NCBI RefSeq assembly: GCF_014281125.1
Contig: NZ_JACOEA010000004.1
Location: forward strand, 124,001-188,000
DNA length: 64,000 nt
Direction: 5' to 3'
Source: Lawsonibacter celer
GTDB lineage: Bacteria; Bacillota; Clostridia; Oscillospirales; Oscillospiraceae
Shown: in pieces, positions 48,724-57,964 of the stretch
Position numbering within the stretch: position 1 is the stretch's first letter
Layout of the letters: each line of letters opens with the position of its first letter
Notes under the pieces: generated by a model
The model's input: only the letters and a program-made list of their open reading frames with translations
The model's database searches: none
Told to the model about the DNA's origin: nothing
Made by a program: the position numbers and the translations under genes

Positions 48724-49383
48724 ATGGACAAGCTGTCCACCTACGGCAATCTGGTGGCGCAGATGCAGACGCAGCGGAATTGGGCTGATGAATCGTGGTT
48801 TAACCGGCAGCAGGCGGATATTGCCAACAGCCAGTGGCAGCAGAGCTTCAGCCGCCAGCAGCTGCTGGACGAGCTCAGCCGGGAGGATGTGTCCTATGAC
48901 CGGAAGTGGCAGATCGCACAGTATCTGTACGAGAACACCGGAGACGCCAGCGCCTTCCGGTCCCTTGGGCTGAGCGACGCGGAGATCGCCGCCCTGACGA
49001 GCTCTTACGCGGCGGCGCTGCAGCAGAAGCGCGGCGGCGGGAGCTCGGGCGGGAGCGGAGGCTACAAGCCGGTGCTCACCTACAACCAGGTGATGGACGC
49101 GGTGGACCGTGGGAACATCACGCCGCAGGTGGAGAAGGACTATAAGTATTACATGGGGACGGAGTATGATACCGGGACAGAGAATGAGGGCGGGCTGAGT
49201 GAAGCGGCGCTTGCCCTGAAGGCTCAGCTGGAAAGCCCGGCGCTGGATCGGACCGACCTGTTTGGAGACCAGGCGAAGGAAACGCCGCAGACCAACCGGA
49301 AAAACCTGATTGAGCGGGCGGTATCCAGCGGGAGAATCACAGAGAAAGAGGCCATGGCGCTGCTGGACTACTTTGGCCTTTAA
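48724..49383 (+). CDS. Phage minor structural protein, probably 5'-truncated
   Basis: 219 residues from the first ATG, but the same frame is open and phage-like back to about 48684 (LTGDISIAQQAAQLAM), where it meets the enzyme fragment, so the original start is lost. Gln/Ala-rich helical N-part (WFNRQQADIANSQWQQSFSR), a Gly-rich stretch (KRGGGSSGGSGGYKP) and a C-terminal motif SSGRITEKEAMALLDYFGL. Similar in style to small proteins before the large internal virion protein in Firmicute prophages. Ends 12 bp before the next gene. Confidence 0.65.
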   Translation: MDKLSTYGNLVAQMQTQRNWADESWFNRQQADIANSQWQQSFSRQQLLDELSREDVSYDRKWQIAQYLYENTGDASAFRSLGLSDAEIAALTSSYAAALQQKRGGGSSGGSGGYKPVLTYNQVMDAVDRGNITPQVEKDYKYYMGTEYDTGTENEGGLSEAALALKAQLESPALDRTDLFGDQAKETPQTNRKNLIERAVSSGRITEKEAMALLDYFGL

Positions 49384-49395
49384 GGAGATGTACGG

Positions 49396-52300
49396 ATGAC
49401 GGCATTTGAGAGGCGGCTGAAGCAGGCGGAGGAGAACGCGGCCCGGCAGGATGCGGCAGCGGCAAAAGCCCGCAGAACAGTTTCCACTGGTTTGGCCAAG
49501 GCGTCCACGGAGAAAACCGGAAGGGCGACCAATGCCGCGGGGATTACCACGCTTCCGGTATTTCAGGGCGCCGACGGGGCATTTTCGGGCACGGGTGCGG
49601 ACCGTGGGACAAGCTCCAGCGGGCTGAAAACGGGGGTGAATCGTGGAGCGCTCACGCAGGAGCGCCACGCGGCTGCAACCGCAGGAAAGACCCTGCTGCC
49701 CGGCCGGGAGAAAGGGATACAAATGGGCTTTTCCCAAGGACTTGGTTATGGGACGGAACGGGCCGGGGCGGCCCTGCTGGGCGCGGGAGAGAATGTAACG
49801 GACCTGATCGGGACAGGATTCTACAAGGGACTACAGGGGATTACATCCCTGGGCGGTCTGGCAAAGAATCCGGTTTCCGAGTGGGCCGGGCGGGAGGCGG
49901 ACGCCTTTTTAGACAATAGCGTGACACGCGATTGGGAGGAAGATATTCGGGCGCGCTATCAGCCCACCAGGGAAGAGGAACAATTGACCGGGCTGGGTCA
50001 GACGGTGGTGCAGATGCTGCCCGCCATCGCCACGGGAAGCGTGGCGGCCAAGGTTCTGGGGACAGGGCTGAAGGCGGGACAGGCGGCAAATGCGGGCGCC
50101 AATGTCAGCCGGGCGGTATTCGGGCTCCAGGCCGCCGGAGGCGGGGCCAACGAGGCGCGGCAGGAGGGGGCGGACGCCGGGCGGGCGCTGGCCTACGGCG
50201 CGGCCTCCGGCCTGCTGGAGACGACCATTGAGAGCATTGCCGGCGGCATCCCGGGAATGGGGGAGGGCAAGCTCCGGGGCATTGCGGAGGCCGTCAAGGC
50301 CAGCCCCATTGTGAGCCGCGTGCTGGACATCGCGGGGGAGGGCGGCGAGGAAGCGCTGAGCGCCATCCTCTCCCCCTATCTGAAGCGGGCCATGTACGAC
50401 CCGGACGCGGAGAACGCCACGGCGGAGGAGATCGCCCAGAGCGCCCTGCTGGGCGCGGCGGCGGCCGGGGTGCTGCAGGTGGGTCTGGAGCTGCCGGGCG
50501 CGGTATCCGACGTGCGCAGCGCCCGGGCGGAAGTGGGAAGCGGCGCGGACATCCTGTCCAGGGTCAACCAGCGGCTTGCACAGCCGGGGCAGGTGGCGGC
50601 GGATTTTCAGGGGTTACCCATGTTTGAGCAGAGTCCGTTTGAGGGGCTGCCCAGCTTCCGGCGCAGGAGCGTGGAGCCATTGCCCGACTTCCGGCAGGCG
50701 CAGGCATCTGTGGACACCCAGGGGCAGAATGCGGTCTCTGATGGCGCTGTGGAGGCCACAGGGCAAAACAAAACCGCCTCCACGGGGGAGACGGACGTTG
50801 AAAACGAAACCTTGATGGAGAAGGACAGCAGTGTATCTCAGCTCCAGAATGAGGGAACGCCGTCTGGAAGGCAAGAGCATGGGCCGTCTGCAAGCGGCGG
50901 AGGCCGGAATATAACGGTCCCCTTCAACGGGACGCCATACAGAAACGATAAGTCTTACCGCTGTGTGTACGCGGGGGAATCTCCCATATCCAGCGAGGTT
51001 GGATATGGGATGTTCGCAGACGACGCTCCAAGCACTGATATGTACGGAGATGACCTCTATGTGGTGGATCACGCTTCGCTCCCCAGCATCAATGACGTCA
51101 AGCCTGCAATCGCAGAAGCCTGGGACAAGGCAGTTGAGGATTGGGCGCTCCCACCCTCTCTTGATGCTCTGTCCGAGTATTGGAGCGGCGCAGAGATCGC
51201 GGAAGATTTTGACCCGAAGAACATTATTGACGGAGCCGGGGCATGGGATAACCCGGATCTGGTGACATGGGCATTTGACAATGGGTTGTTTGACGATATC
51301 CCCGGCGTCAAGACTTCGGATGGCGCGATTGTGTGGGACGCAGAGACGGTAAAGCGCGGGGACAAGAACGCGGAGGTCTGGGGGCAGGAGGACGAACCTG
51401 GGCAGAACATCGGCGGCGTATTCCCCAAGGACAGCACGGGGGATGCGGGGACTGGGCTTATTCCGATGACTGAGCAGGCTGTGAACCGCCTGTCTACAGG
51501 AAAGAAAAATATCATAGCAAGAACGGCTGCGGATATTGTCTCCTTTGTAAAGCAGGCATTAGGTAAGAAGGGCGGATCAGAGCGGCTTTATATGGGAACG
51601 CTTCCGGAGACTGCGGCGGCTACCATCAAGAAAAATACTGGAGTGGATGTCAGCGGTTACACGGCAATCCTTCCTGGAGACTCCGTACAGCATATCTTTA
51701 ATCATCACGGAGACACCGAGTCAGAGGCAGCGCGTGGTCAGAGGGCCGTTACTGCGGAAGATATTGCATTGATCCCCCAAGTTCTTGCTTCCCCTGACAA
51801 GGTTTCCCTTTCTTCGGAGAGAGATATGTTTGGACGGCCTGTTCTGCTGTTTTCTAAGCAGATCGGAGATACACTTATTACGGCTCAGGCAGTAACTGAT
51901 GGACGACACGCGCTTACAACAAATTCCCTTTGGATAAAAAAAGGGAAGAACCGGCCAACAATCCCCGATGCCGGAAATCAAACCGGCCCCGTGGCAAACG
52001 TCCAAAACGCACTGTCGCAAGGTTCTTCCATTGACCCCATTATACGCCAAGCGGCGGATGGTGTCAACTCTGATTCTGCCCAGAATTGGGATGAAGTAAC
52101 CGGTGGAAGGCAGCTGGAGGCGCCGGGCGGAGTTGACAGGGCGGGGCCGGAGAACGCCGTAGGCGCGGCGCGGTATGGGTTTGACCCGTACAGCCATCTG
52201 CTGGGGCGGTATGGGGCCATAGAGCCTGGGGAAACGCCCGCCCGTGTGGTGGACGTGCCGCGGCAGACCACGGAGCGGGACCGGGTGTCCCTGACGGCCC

Positions 52301-55161
52301 GGACGGTGATGGAGGCGGCGGCCACGCCGGAGGAGTTTGTGCCGGAGATTGCGGAGCAGCTGGTGAACGGGGCGTTTTCCTATCTGCCCATATCCAACCA
52401 GAAGCGGGCCGACCGGGCCGCGGCCAGGATACAGCGGACGGGGTACGCCGACGCGCTGGCGAATTGGAGCGGCCAGGTGCGCAGCGGAAAGACCTCCGCG
52501 GACCTGGTGGCCACCGGCGCGCAGTTGTACAACGCCGCGGTCAACGCCGGGGACACCGCCCGGGCCATGGAAATTCTGCACGACTATATACAGGCCATCC
52601 GGTCCGGGGCCCAGGCGACCCAGGCGGCCCGCATCCTGAAAACCCTGACGCCGTCGGGGCAGCTGTACATGCTGCAGAAGGAGGTCAACAGCCTCAACGA
52701 CAGCCTGGGGGAGCGGACCCTGAAAAAACTGCGCAGGGGCGGGGAGGAGAAGGGGATTGTCCTGGACGAGGCTTTGGCGGACGCGTTTTTGAACGCCCCG
52801 GACGAGTCTGCCCAGGAGGCCGCCTATGACCGGCTGATCCAGAGCGTGGCCGACCAGATTCCGCCCACCTTCGCGGATAAGTGGAATGCGTGGCGGTACA
52901 TGGCGATGCTGGCCAATCCCCGGACGCACATTCGGAACATTGGGGGCAATGTGGGGTTCCAGCCGGTGCGGTGGACCAAGGACCGGCTGGCCGCGGCCAT
53001 CGAGGCGGGGGTATCCGCGGCCAGCGGCGGGCAGCTTCAGCGCACCAAGTCCTTTGCTGCGGCGCCGGAGCTGTACCGGGCGGCCTGGAACGACTGGGCT
53101 AATGTGAAGGACACGTTGTCCGGCAGCAAATACGACGACCTAAAGAGCGAGATCAACAGCCGCAGGCGGGTGTTCCAGTCCGCCCCGCTGGAGGCGGTAC
53201 GGAAGGGCAACTCCAACCTGCTGGAGCTGGAGGACGCCATTTTCAAGCGGGTGACCTACACCGACGCCCTGGCCGGATTCCTCCAGGCCAACGGGGTAAG
53301 CGCGGAGCAGCTGAGGAGCGGCCAGGCGGACAGCGCCGTTCTGGAGCGGGCCAGGGCCTACGCCGGGCGGGAGGCGCTGCGGGCGACCTATCAGGACCGC
53401 AACGCCGTGTCCGACGCCGTGGTGCGCGGGGTGCGGGCGCTGGGTCCCTTCGGGGAGGCGGTGCTGCCCTTCAAGCGCACGCCGGCCAATATCCTGGTGC
53501 GTGGGGCGGAGTACAGCCCCCTGGGGCTGGCCAAGGCCCTGACCTATGACCTGCGCCAGGTGCAGCAGGGCAAAATGACGGGGGCGGACGCAATTGACAA
53601 CATCGCCGCCGGGCTGACCGGCACGGGGCTGATGGCGCTGGGCGCGGCGCTCTTTTCCCTGGGGCTGGTGACCGGGGGCGGGGGCGGAGACGAGAAGCAG
53701 GCCGCCCTGGACCAGCTGACCGGCGGGCAGAACTACGCCCTTAATCTCCCGGACGGCACGTCGGTTACCCTGGACTGGCTGGCCCCGGAGGCGCTGCCCT
53801 TTTTTATGGGAGTGGAGCTGATGGACGCGCTGGGAGAGAACGGGGCCAGCTCGGACGACATCTTCAACGCCATTTCCTCCGTATCCGAGCCCATGCTGCA
53901 AATGTCCATGCTGCAGTCTTTGAACGACCTGATTGACAGCGTGAGCTATGTGGACAGCGCCGGGAAGCTCCAGGCCCTGGCGGCTTCCGCCGTGGTCAGC
54001 TACTTCTCCCAGGCCATTCCCACCATTGGGGGTCAGATTGAGCGCACGGCGGAGGAGCGGCGCATGAGCACCTACACGGACAAGTCCCTGCCGCTGCCCA
54101 CGGACGTGCAGTATGCCCTTGGGCGGGCCAGCGCGCGCATACCCGGCTGGGACTACCAACAGGTGCCCTTTATCGACGCATGGGGGCGGCAGGAGGGCAG
54201 CGACCCGCAGCCCCTGCGGACCTTCAACAACTTCCTTAACCCCGCCTACACCTCCACCCGGAATGTGACGGCCGCGGACGAGGAGGTACAGAGGCTGTAC
54301 GACGCCACCGGGGACGGCGGGGTGATCCCGGAACGGCCAAGGCGGTACATTATTGTGGACGGGGTGCGCAAGGACCTCACCGGCGAGGAATATGTGGAGT
54401 ACGCCACCCTGCGGGGGCAGACGGCATACGGGCTTATGGAGGATTTGCTGGACAGCCGGAGCTATCACAGCATGAGCGACGAGGAGAAGGCCGGAGCGGT
54501 GGAACTGGTATACAGCTACGCCGACGCACTGAGCAAGGCCGCCGTGAGCGACTACCGGCCGGAGGACTGGGTGACGGAGGCCGGAGCGGCCCAAAGGACC
54601 CTGGGCCTGTCCACGGCGGATTACCTGGTCCTGCGGAAGCGCTACGGGGCCGCGCTGAGCGGCGACAAGGTGCGGGAGGCCTACCGGCAGGGCATGGAGG
54701 CGGAGGAATACCTGGAGTATGCCGCCGGGGCTAAGGGCTACAACGAGGAAGCGCGCAGGCCGGGAGCAGGGGCGGATGGACCGGAGCGAGGAGGAGAAAC
54801 CGAAGGGCCGCGAAGCGGGCCTGTTTCGAGTCCGAAACGGAGGGAAGCCGGCCCGGCCGCGAGCGAGCCGGAGCGTGACAACGAGGACGAAAAGGGAGGC
54901 CTGACCATTGCCGAGAACGCAAAGGCCATCACGCAGAGCGGGCTGAGCAAGGCGAATCAGGAGATTGCCTGGGCGCTAGCCTACCCGGAATGGCCGGAGA
55001 AGGCGGAGGAGGCCGGGCTGTCCATGGCGGAGTACATCCAGTACAAAACGGCCACCTATGGATGCAAGAAAAAAGCTGAAAAGCTGGCCGCCCTGCGGGA
55101 AGCTGGGCTGCCAGTGGGGTGGTATTACAAGGTGGAGTTATGCAAAGCGCATGTGCCTTAA
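49396..55161 (+). CDS. Very large phage virion/ejection-type protein with embedded nuclease-like module
   Basis: 1921 residues. About 110-400 is Gly/Ala-rich and amphipathic (GLGYGTERAGAALLGAGENV, VVQMLPAIATGSVAAKVLG), as in phage pilot proteins. About 510-680 is an uncharacterised acidic domain (YVVDHASLPSINDV, IIDGAGAWDNPDLVTWAFDN). About 733-850 (VQHIFNHHGDTESEA, DRHMFG-like ERDMFGRPVLLFSK, HALTTNSLWIKKGK) resembles phage Barnase/EndoU/ColicinE5/RelE-like nucleases. About 1000-1700 is helical with one hydrophobic segment (GLTGTGLMALGAALFSLGLV). The tail is charged and low-complexity. The central modules are less GC-rich than their flanks, suggesting module exchange. No capsid, portal or terminase genes remain nearby. 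Confidence 0.75.
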   Translation: MTAFERRLKQAEENAARQDAAAAKARRTVSTGLAKASTEKTGRATNAAGITTLPVFQGADGAFSGTGADRGTSSSGLKTGVNRGALTQERHAAATAGKTLLPGREKGIQMGFSQGLGYGTERAGAALLGAGENVTDLIGTGFYKGLQGITSLGGLAKNPVSEWAGREADAFLDNSVTRDWEEDIRARYQPTREEEQLTGLGQTVVQMLPAIATGSVAAKVLGTGLKAGQAANAGANVSRAVFGLQAAGGGANEARQEGADAGRALAYGAASGLLETTIESIAGGIPGMGEGKLRGIAEAVKASPIVSRVLDIAGEGGEEALSAILSPYLKRAMYDPDAENATAEEIAQSALLGAAAAGVLQVGLELPGAVSDVRSARAEVGSGADILSRVNQRLAQPGQVAADFQGLPMFEQSPFEGLPSFRRRSVEPLPDFRQAQASVDTQGQNAVSDGAVEATGQNKTASTGETDVENETLMEKDSSVSQLQNEGTPSGRQEHGPSASGGGRNITVPFNGTPYRNDKSYRCVYAGESPISSEVGYGMFADDAPSTDMYGDDLYVVDHASLPSINDVKPAIAEAWDKAVEDWALPPSLDALSEYWSGAEIAEDFDPKNIIDGAGAWDNPDLVTWAFDNGLFDDIPGVKTSDGAIVWDAETVKRGDKNAEVWGQEDEPGQNIGGVFPKDSTGDAGTGLIPMTEQAVNRLSTGKKNIIARTAADIVSFVKQALGKKGGSERLYMGTLPETAAATIKKNTGVDVSGYTAILPGDSVQHIFNHHGDTESEAARGQRAVTAEDIALIPQVLASPDKVSLSSERDMFGRPVLLFSKQIGDTLITAQAVTDGRHALTTNSLWIKKGKNRPTIPDAGNQTGPVANVQNALSQGSSIDPIIRQAADGVNSDSAQNWDEVTGGRQLEAPGGVDRAGPENAVGAARYGFDPYSHLLGRYGAIEPGETPARVVDVPRQTTERDRVSLTARTVMEAAATPEEFVPEIAEQLVNGAFSYLPISNQKRADRAAARIQRTGYADALANWSGQVRSGKTSADLVATGAQLYNAAVNAGDTARAMEILHDYIQAIRSGAQATQAARILKTLTPSGQLYMLQKEVNSLNDSLGERTLKKLRRGGEEKGIVLDEALADAFLNAPDESAQEAAYDRLIQSVADQIPPTFADKWNAWRYMAMLANPRTHIRNIGGNVGFQPVRWTKDRLAAAIEAGVSAASGGQLQRTKSFAAAPELYRAAWNDWANVKDTLSGSKYDDLKSEINSRRRVFQSAPLEAVRKGNSNLLELEDAIFKRVTYTDALAGFLQANGVSAEQLRSGQADSAVLERARAYAGREALRATYQDRNAVSDAVVRGVRALGPFGEAVLPFKRTPANILVRGAEYSPLGLAKALTYDLRQVQQGKMTGADAIDNIAAGLTGTGLMALGAALFSLGLVTGGGGGDEKQAALDQLTGGQNYALNLPDGTSVTLDWLAPEALPFFMGVELMDALGENGASSDDIFNAISSVSEPMLQMSMLQSLNDLIDSVSYVDSAGKLQALAASAVVSYFSQAIPTIGGQIERTAEERRMSTYTDKSLPLPTDVQYALGRASARIPGWDYQQVPFIDAWGRQEGSDPQPLRTFNNFLNPAYTSTRNVTAADEEVQRLYDATGDGGVIPERPRRYIIVDGVRKDLTGEEYVEYATLRGQTAYGLMEDLLDSRSYHSMSDEEKAGAVELVYSYADALSKAAVSDYRPEDWVTEAGAAQRTLGLSTADYLVLRKRYGAALSGDKVREAYRQGMEAEEYLEYAAGAKGYNEEARRPGAGADGPERGGETEGPRSGPVSSPKRREAGPAASEPERDNEDEKGGLTIAENAKAITQSGLSKANQEIAWALAYPEWPEKAEEAGLSMAEYIQYKTATYGCKKKAEKLAALREAGLPVGWYYKVELCKAHVP

Positions 55162-55241
55162 AAAGCTCCACCACCCTTTCCACCGCAAAAAGTGTTTTAA
55201 TGAGCTGGAAAGTGCATTTTCTGCAAGTATGATAAAAACAT

Positions 55242-55289
55242 AAAAATCCACGCAAAGCATTGATTTTACAAAGCTTTGCGTGGATTTTT
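55242..55289. terminator. Bidirectional intrinsic terminator
   Basis: A 17-bp stem (55242-55258 / 55273-55289) with A and T runs at its ends and a 14-base loop; between the phage gene and the convergent nuclease gene. Confidence 0.9.
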
Positions 55290-55318
55290 ACTTGTGTAAT
55301 CCAAACACTATAGATGCC

Positions 55319-56857
55319 CTAAAACAATTGAGTGCTCTCTGTGTTGTCACAATATCTCCAAATGTAGCCGCCCGCTTGTTTTCGACCATCACCACGGCAA
55401 ACAGAAGAAATATTGCCGGAGCTAATCCCCGTCATTCTGGACGCTTCAGATATAGAGGGAAAGTTTTTAACGATTTTGTGAGTGTCCACGTCTATCATTT
55501 GTACTCTTTTACTCTTTGCTGAGGAACTTTTCTTTATCCCACATTTAGGGCAACCCGTTCCGGACACTCTATGTCCGATTGTTGTTCGATATTCGTTTTG
55601 ACATGTTGGGCATACCCAGTAGACGCTAATATCAGAATGTGGGAAAACATCATGCGGCGTCAAATCTTTATTTTTAATGGGATGCCATTCTTTTGCGATT
55701 TCGGGGAATAGTTCTCCAAATGAGCCATTTTTGATAGCCGTCATGTAAGAACGGATTTCCATTTCATCTCGCTTGATGTTGATATCAACAGGGCTATGAA
55801 AAGCCAACGGATTATTTCTCGTCCAAAAGTTTGTTTCTGGGTCGATTTTATCTAACAAATAACGAATCACTTTTTCCAACTGATTGTGTTCATACATATT
55901 TCCGTCAATTCCAAGATATTCATCAGCAGTATACTTCGCTTGATCCGTCATTTTTTCTTTTAGACGCAGTAGTTTGATTCCGTTTTCTTGACATATTGCA
56001 TATTTTTTTAGTTCTCTTTCATGTTTATCTGCTTTATGCCACGCCTCTCCGTCATATTCGATGGCCAGTTTTATTGATGGTATATAAATATCCAGCTCCA
56101 TACTGTTTTCGAAAATCTCATTATATCTGTTGATAGCATCTGGAAAAGCTTTCTTGATGTAATAAAAGATGGCTTGTTCAGCAAAAGAAGTTTGCCTGCC
56201 GGAATTGCAGTAAGGGCAATTTGTCCCTCCGCTTCGATGATTAACTGTTGCTTGATAGTCATGACCATTTGAACACTGCCACCAGACTTTTTTACCTTGT
56301 CCAAAAGTAACCATTTCTGGTGTCAGTTCACCATTTTTTGTTGGATGCCATTCAGACGCCAATTGTGGATGCGTCGTTGCAAGGTCATTAATACCGACTA
56401 CAACTGTCTTACCCGCACAACAAGGACAACCTCTGCCGATTGCTCTATTGCTGATTTTAGCCTTATAGCTATACCCACACTTTCGGCACTTCCAAAATAC
56501 ACTCGCATTACTTTTAGCTGTGTATTCTGAGGGGAGATTTTTGTTTTTCTTGTAATCCCATTCGTTCAACAATAACCCGTTAGTAATTGATCCGTTTTTT
56601 GTAAGTGCTTGTTTATGCCGAATGCTTCCGCGTTTTATTCTGGCACAAGCAGGACATCCGCTCTTTCGGTCTCCAGTCCGATAGCGAATCTTTGTATCCC
56701 ACCTATAGCCACATACGGAACAAATCCAACTTGCACATTCTGTTGAGCCCCAAAAGTAGTTCTCGGGCAAACCATGATTCTTTTCATAATCCCATTCTGC
56801 AGCGATTTCCGGGGCAACAGTCTTTAAATCATTCTTTCCTATTATGACTTTTTTCAT
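55319..56857 (-). CDS. Zinc-ribbon repeat protein with PD-(D/E)XK-like nuclease core and IENR1-type repeat
   Basis: 512 residues, clearly more AT-rich than its surroundings. Four copies of a treble-clef/zinc-ribbon repeat (DUF4379 type), each with an EWDYEKN or EWHPxKN lead-in: Cys46/49/68/71; Cys124/127/144/147; Cys195/His199/Cys214/217; Cys416/419/436/439. Between repeats 3 and 4 is a nuclease-like core: Glu227 (FAEQAIFYYIKKAFPDA), Asp256 (ELDIYIP), Glu267-Tyr-Asp-Gly (LAIEYDGEAWH), His274, and a later IKLLRLKEK strand, as in Vsr/DUF559-type enzymes. Residues about 452-502 (MIDVDTHKIVKNFPSISEAS, GGYIWRY) match NUMOD1/IENR1 repeats of homing endonucleases. Acquired DNA-targeting nuclease; role (homing, defence or mobility) unknown. 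Confidence 0.82.
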   Translation of the reverse strand: MKKVIIGKNDLKTVAPEIAAEWDYEKNHGLPENYFWGSTECASWICSVCGYRWDTKIRYRTGDRKSGCPACARIKRGSIRHKQALTKNGSITNGLLLNEWDYKKNKNLPSEYTAKSNASVFWKCRKCGYSYKAKISNRAIGRGCPCCAGKTVVVGINDLATTHPQLASEWHPTKNGELTPEMVTFGQGKKVWWQCSNGHDYQATVNHRSGGTNCPYCNSGRQTSFAEQAIFYYIKKAFPDAINRYNEIFENSMELDIYIPSIKLAIEYDGEAWHKADKHERELKKYAICQENGIKLLRLKEKMTDQAKYTADEYLGIDGNMYEHNQLEKVIRYLLDKIDPETNFWTRNNPLAFHSPVDINIKRDEMEIRSYMTAIKNGSFGELFPEIAKEWHPIKNKDLTPHDVFPHSDISVYWVCPTCQNEYRTTIGHRVSGTGCPKCGIKKSSSAKSKRVQMIDVDTHKIVKNFPSISEASRMTGISSGNISSVCRGDGRKQAGGYIWRYCDNTESTQLF

Positions 56858-56956
56858 ATTCTGCCCTCAAAAGCAATTGAAAAGGTAAACCATACTCTTA
56901 TTGTCTCTATAATATCACAGTTTTCGTACCATTTACACCTAAAAACAATAAAATAG

Positions 56957-56987
56957 CAGATGCCACTGGCTAAAAGCCAGTGGCATC
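56957..56987 (-). terminator. Intrinsic terminator downstream of tRNA-Arg
   Basis: A 14-bp stem AGATGCCACTGGCT (56957-56970 / 56974-56987), followed on the minus strand by GCTATTTTATTGTTTTT. The AT-rich gap 56858-57005 shows nothing else; no duplicate of the tRNA 3' end is seen in it. Confidence 0.85.
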
Positions 56988-57005
56988 TACATCGTTTGGA
57001 TTTTA

Positions 57006-57082
57006 TGGTACGGCCGAAGGGACTCGAACCCCCAGCATTCAGAACCGGAATCTGACGCTCTATCCAATTGAACTACGGCCGC
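57006..57082 (-). tRNA. tRNA-Arg (anticodon CCG)
   Basis: 77 nt on the minus strand including an encoded CCA. Acceptor GCGGCCG pairs with CGGCCGT (one G-U). D-arm region TAGTTCAATTGGATAGA; anticodon stem TCAGA/TCTGA with loop TTCCGGT (CCG, reading CGG); T-arm GGGGGTTCGAGTCCC. Complete and apparently functional, with a consensus promoter upstream. Confidence 0.96.
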
Positions 57083-57112
57083 GAACTGACACGTTCCTCA
57101 ACGTGCCAGATT

Positions 57113-57141
57113 ATTATAGCAGTCTTTTGGGCATTTGTAAA
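57113..57141 (-). promoter_or_regulatory. tRNA-Arg promoter
   Basis: Minus strand: TTTACA (57141-57136), 17 bp, TATAAT (57118-57113) with extended TG. A CACGTT/AACGTG hairpin (57091-57106) sits in the 5' leader, probably for processing. Confidence 0.85.
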
Positions 57142-57168
57142 GTATAAAGTTTTGTGTTTTCCAATGCT

Positions 57169-57687
57169 TCAGCAGGGCAGGGTGCTCCAGGTATTGGCCC
57201 CGGATAGGTCGGTAAAGAGAATCATGGACGGCGGCAGAAAGGTAAAGAGCACCAGAGCGACCCCCAGCGCGGCGGCGAGCAGAACCAGCACAGGCGCATG
57301 TGCTGCCCAGCGGGAAGATGGAAGCGCGGTGGGCAGAAGGAGAACCAGCGCCATCAGCGCCACATAGAGGATAATATCAAATCCGGGAGATTCCCCGCCC
57401 AGAATCACATGGTAGATATATCCCACCAAGAGCATCAGCCCGGCCCCTGCCAGCAGCGCCAGGCAGCGCGCGCCCAGCACACCCGGCTCCTGCCTCCGGG
57501 AGAGCAGCAGAGAGGCGATCAGGGCGGGCCAATAGAGAATCTTCACGTGCTCCCAGAGACTTTCGTTCACGGGAGAGAAGAGCGCTGTGAAGGCACAGGG
57601 AAAGAGTGCATACACGAAATGAAGACAGGCCCCGATCAGAGTGGCGGCGATGAAGGTCAGAAGGACCGGCTTAGTCAGGCGCGACAT
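57169..57687 (-). CDS. DUF6512 family membrane protein
   Basis: 172 residues with five or so hydrophobic helices. The motif LFSPVNESLWEHVKILYWPA after the first helix is diagnostic for this small Firmicute family. Function unknown; integral membrane protein. The C-terminus ends SGANTWSTLPC. Single gene, 86 bp from the tRNA and transcribed in the same direction as it. Confidence 0.82.
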   Translation of the reverse strand: MSRLTKPVLLTFIAATLIGACLHFVYALFPCAFTALFSPVNESLWEHVKILYWPALIASLLLSRRQEPGVLGARCLALLAGAGLMLLVGYIYHVILGGESPGFDIILYVALMALVLLLPTALPSSRWAAHAPVLVLLAAALGVALVLFTFLPPSMILFTDLSGANTWSTLPC

Positions 57688-57915
57688 GGGCGATACCCCC
57701 TTGTTCTTTTTCTGTACAGCCTATGCCGGTCCCAGGTGGAATAGACCGGCCCGGCCATGGAGCGGTGGCCGGCGGATTTTAAAATTTTTGCGGAAAAAGC
57801 GGCAGAAAAAGGGCGCTTGGCAAAGAAAATGCCTGCCATTGCAGGACATCCAGGTTTCTCCAAGACAAAGGTGTGTTTCATTGCCAGCGGGGCGGCGCAC
57901 AATTTCGGTCATATT

Positions 57916-57942
57916 AAAACAGGCGCCAAAAGCGCCCGTTTT
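57916..57942 (+). terminator. Hairpin directly upstream of spoIVB
   Basis: AAAAC-A-GGCGC / GCGCC-C-GTTTT (57916-57926 / 57932-57942) followed by GATTTT. It ends 22 bp before the spoIVB start, so it is either a terminator isolating the gene or part of its leader. I cannot assign a spoIVB promoter in 57688-57915. Confidence 0.55.
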
Positions 57943-57964
57943 GATTTTGAATAGGGGTGGTTGC

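Noticed and set aside
57006..57033. Prophage att site at the tRNA-Arg 3' end
   Set aside because: I looked for a second copy of the tRNA 3' segment in 47-49 kb and in the flanks of the accessory region and found none, so tRNA integration is not supported.
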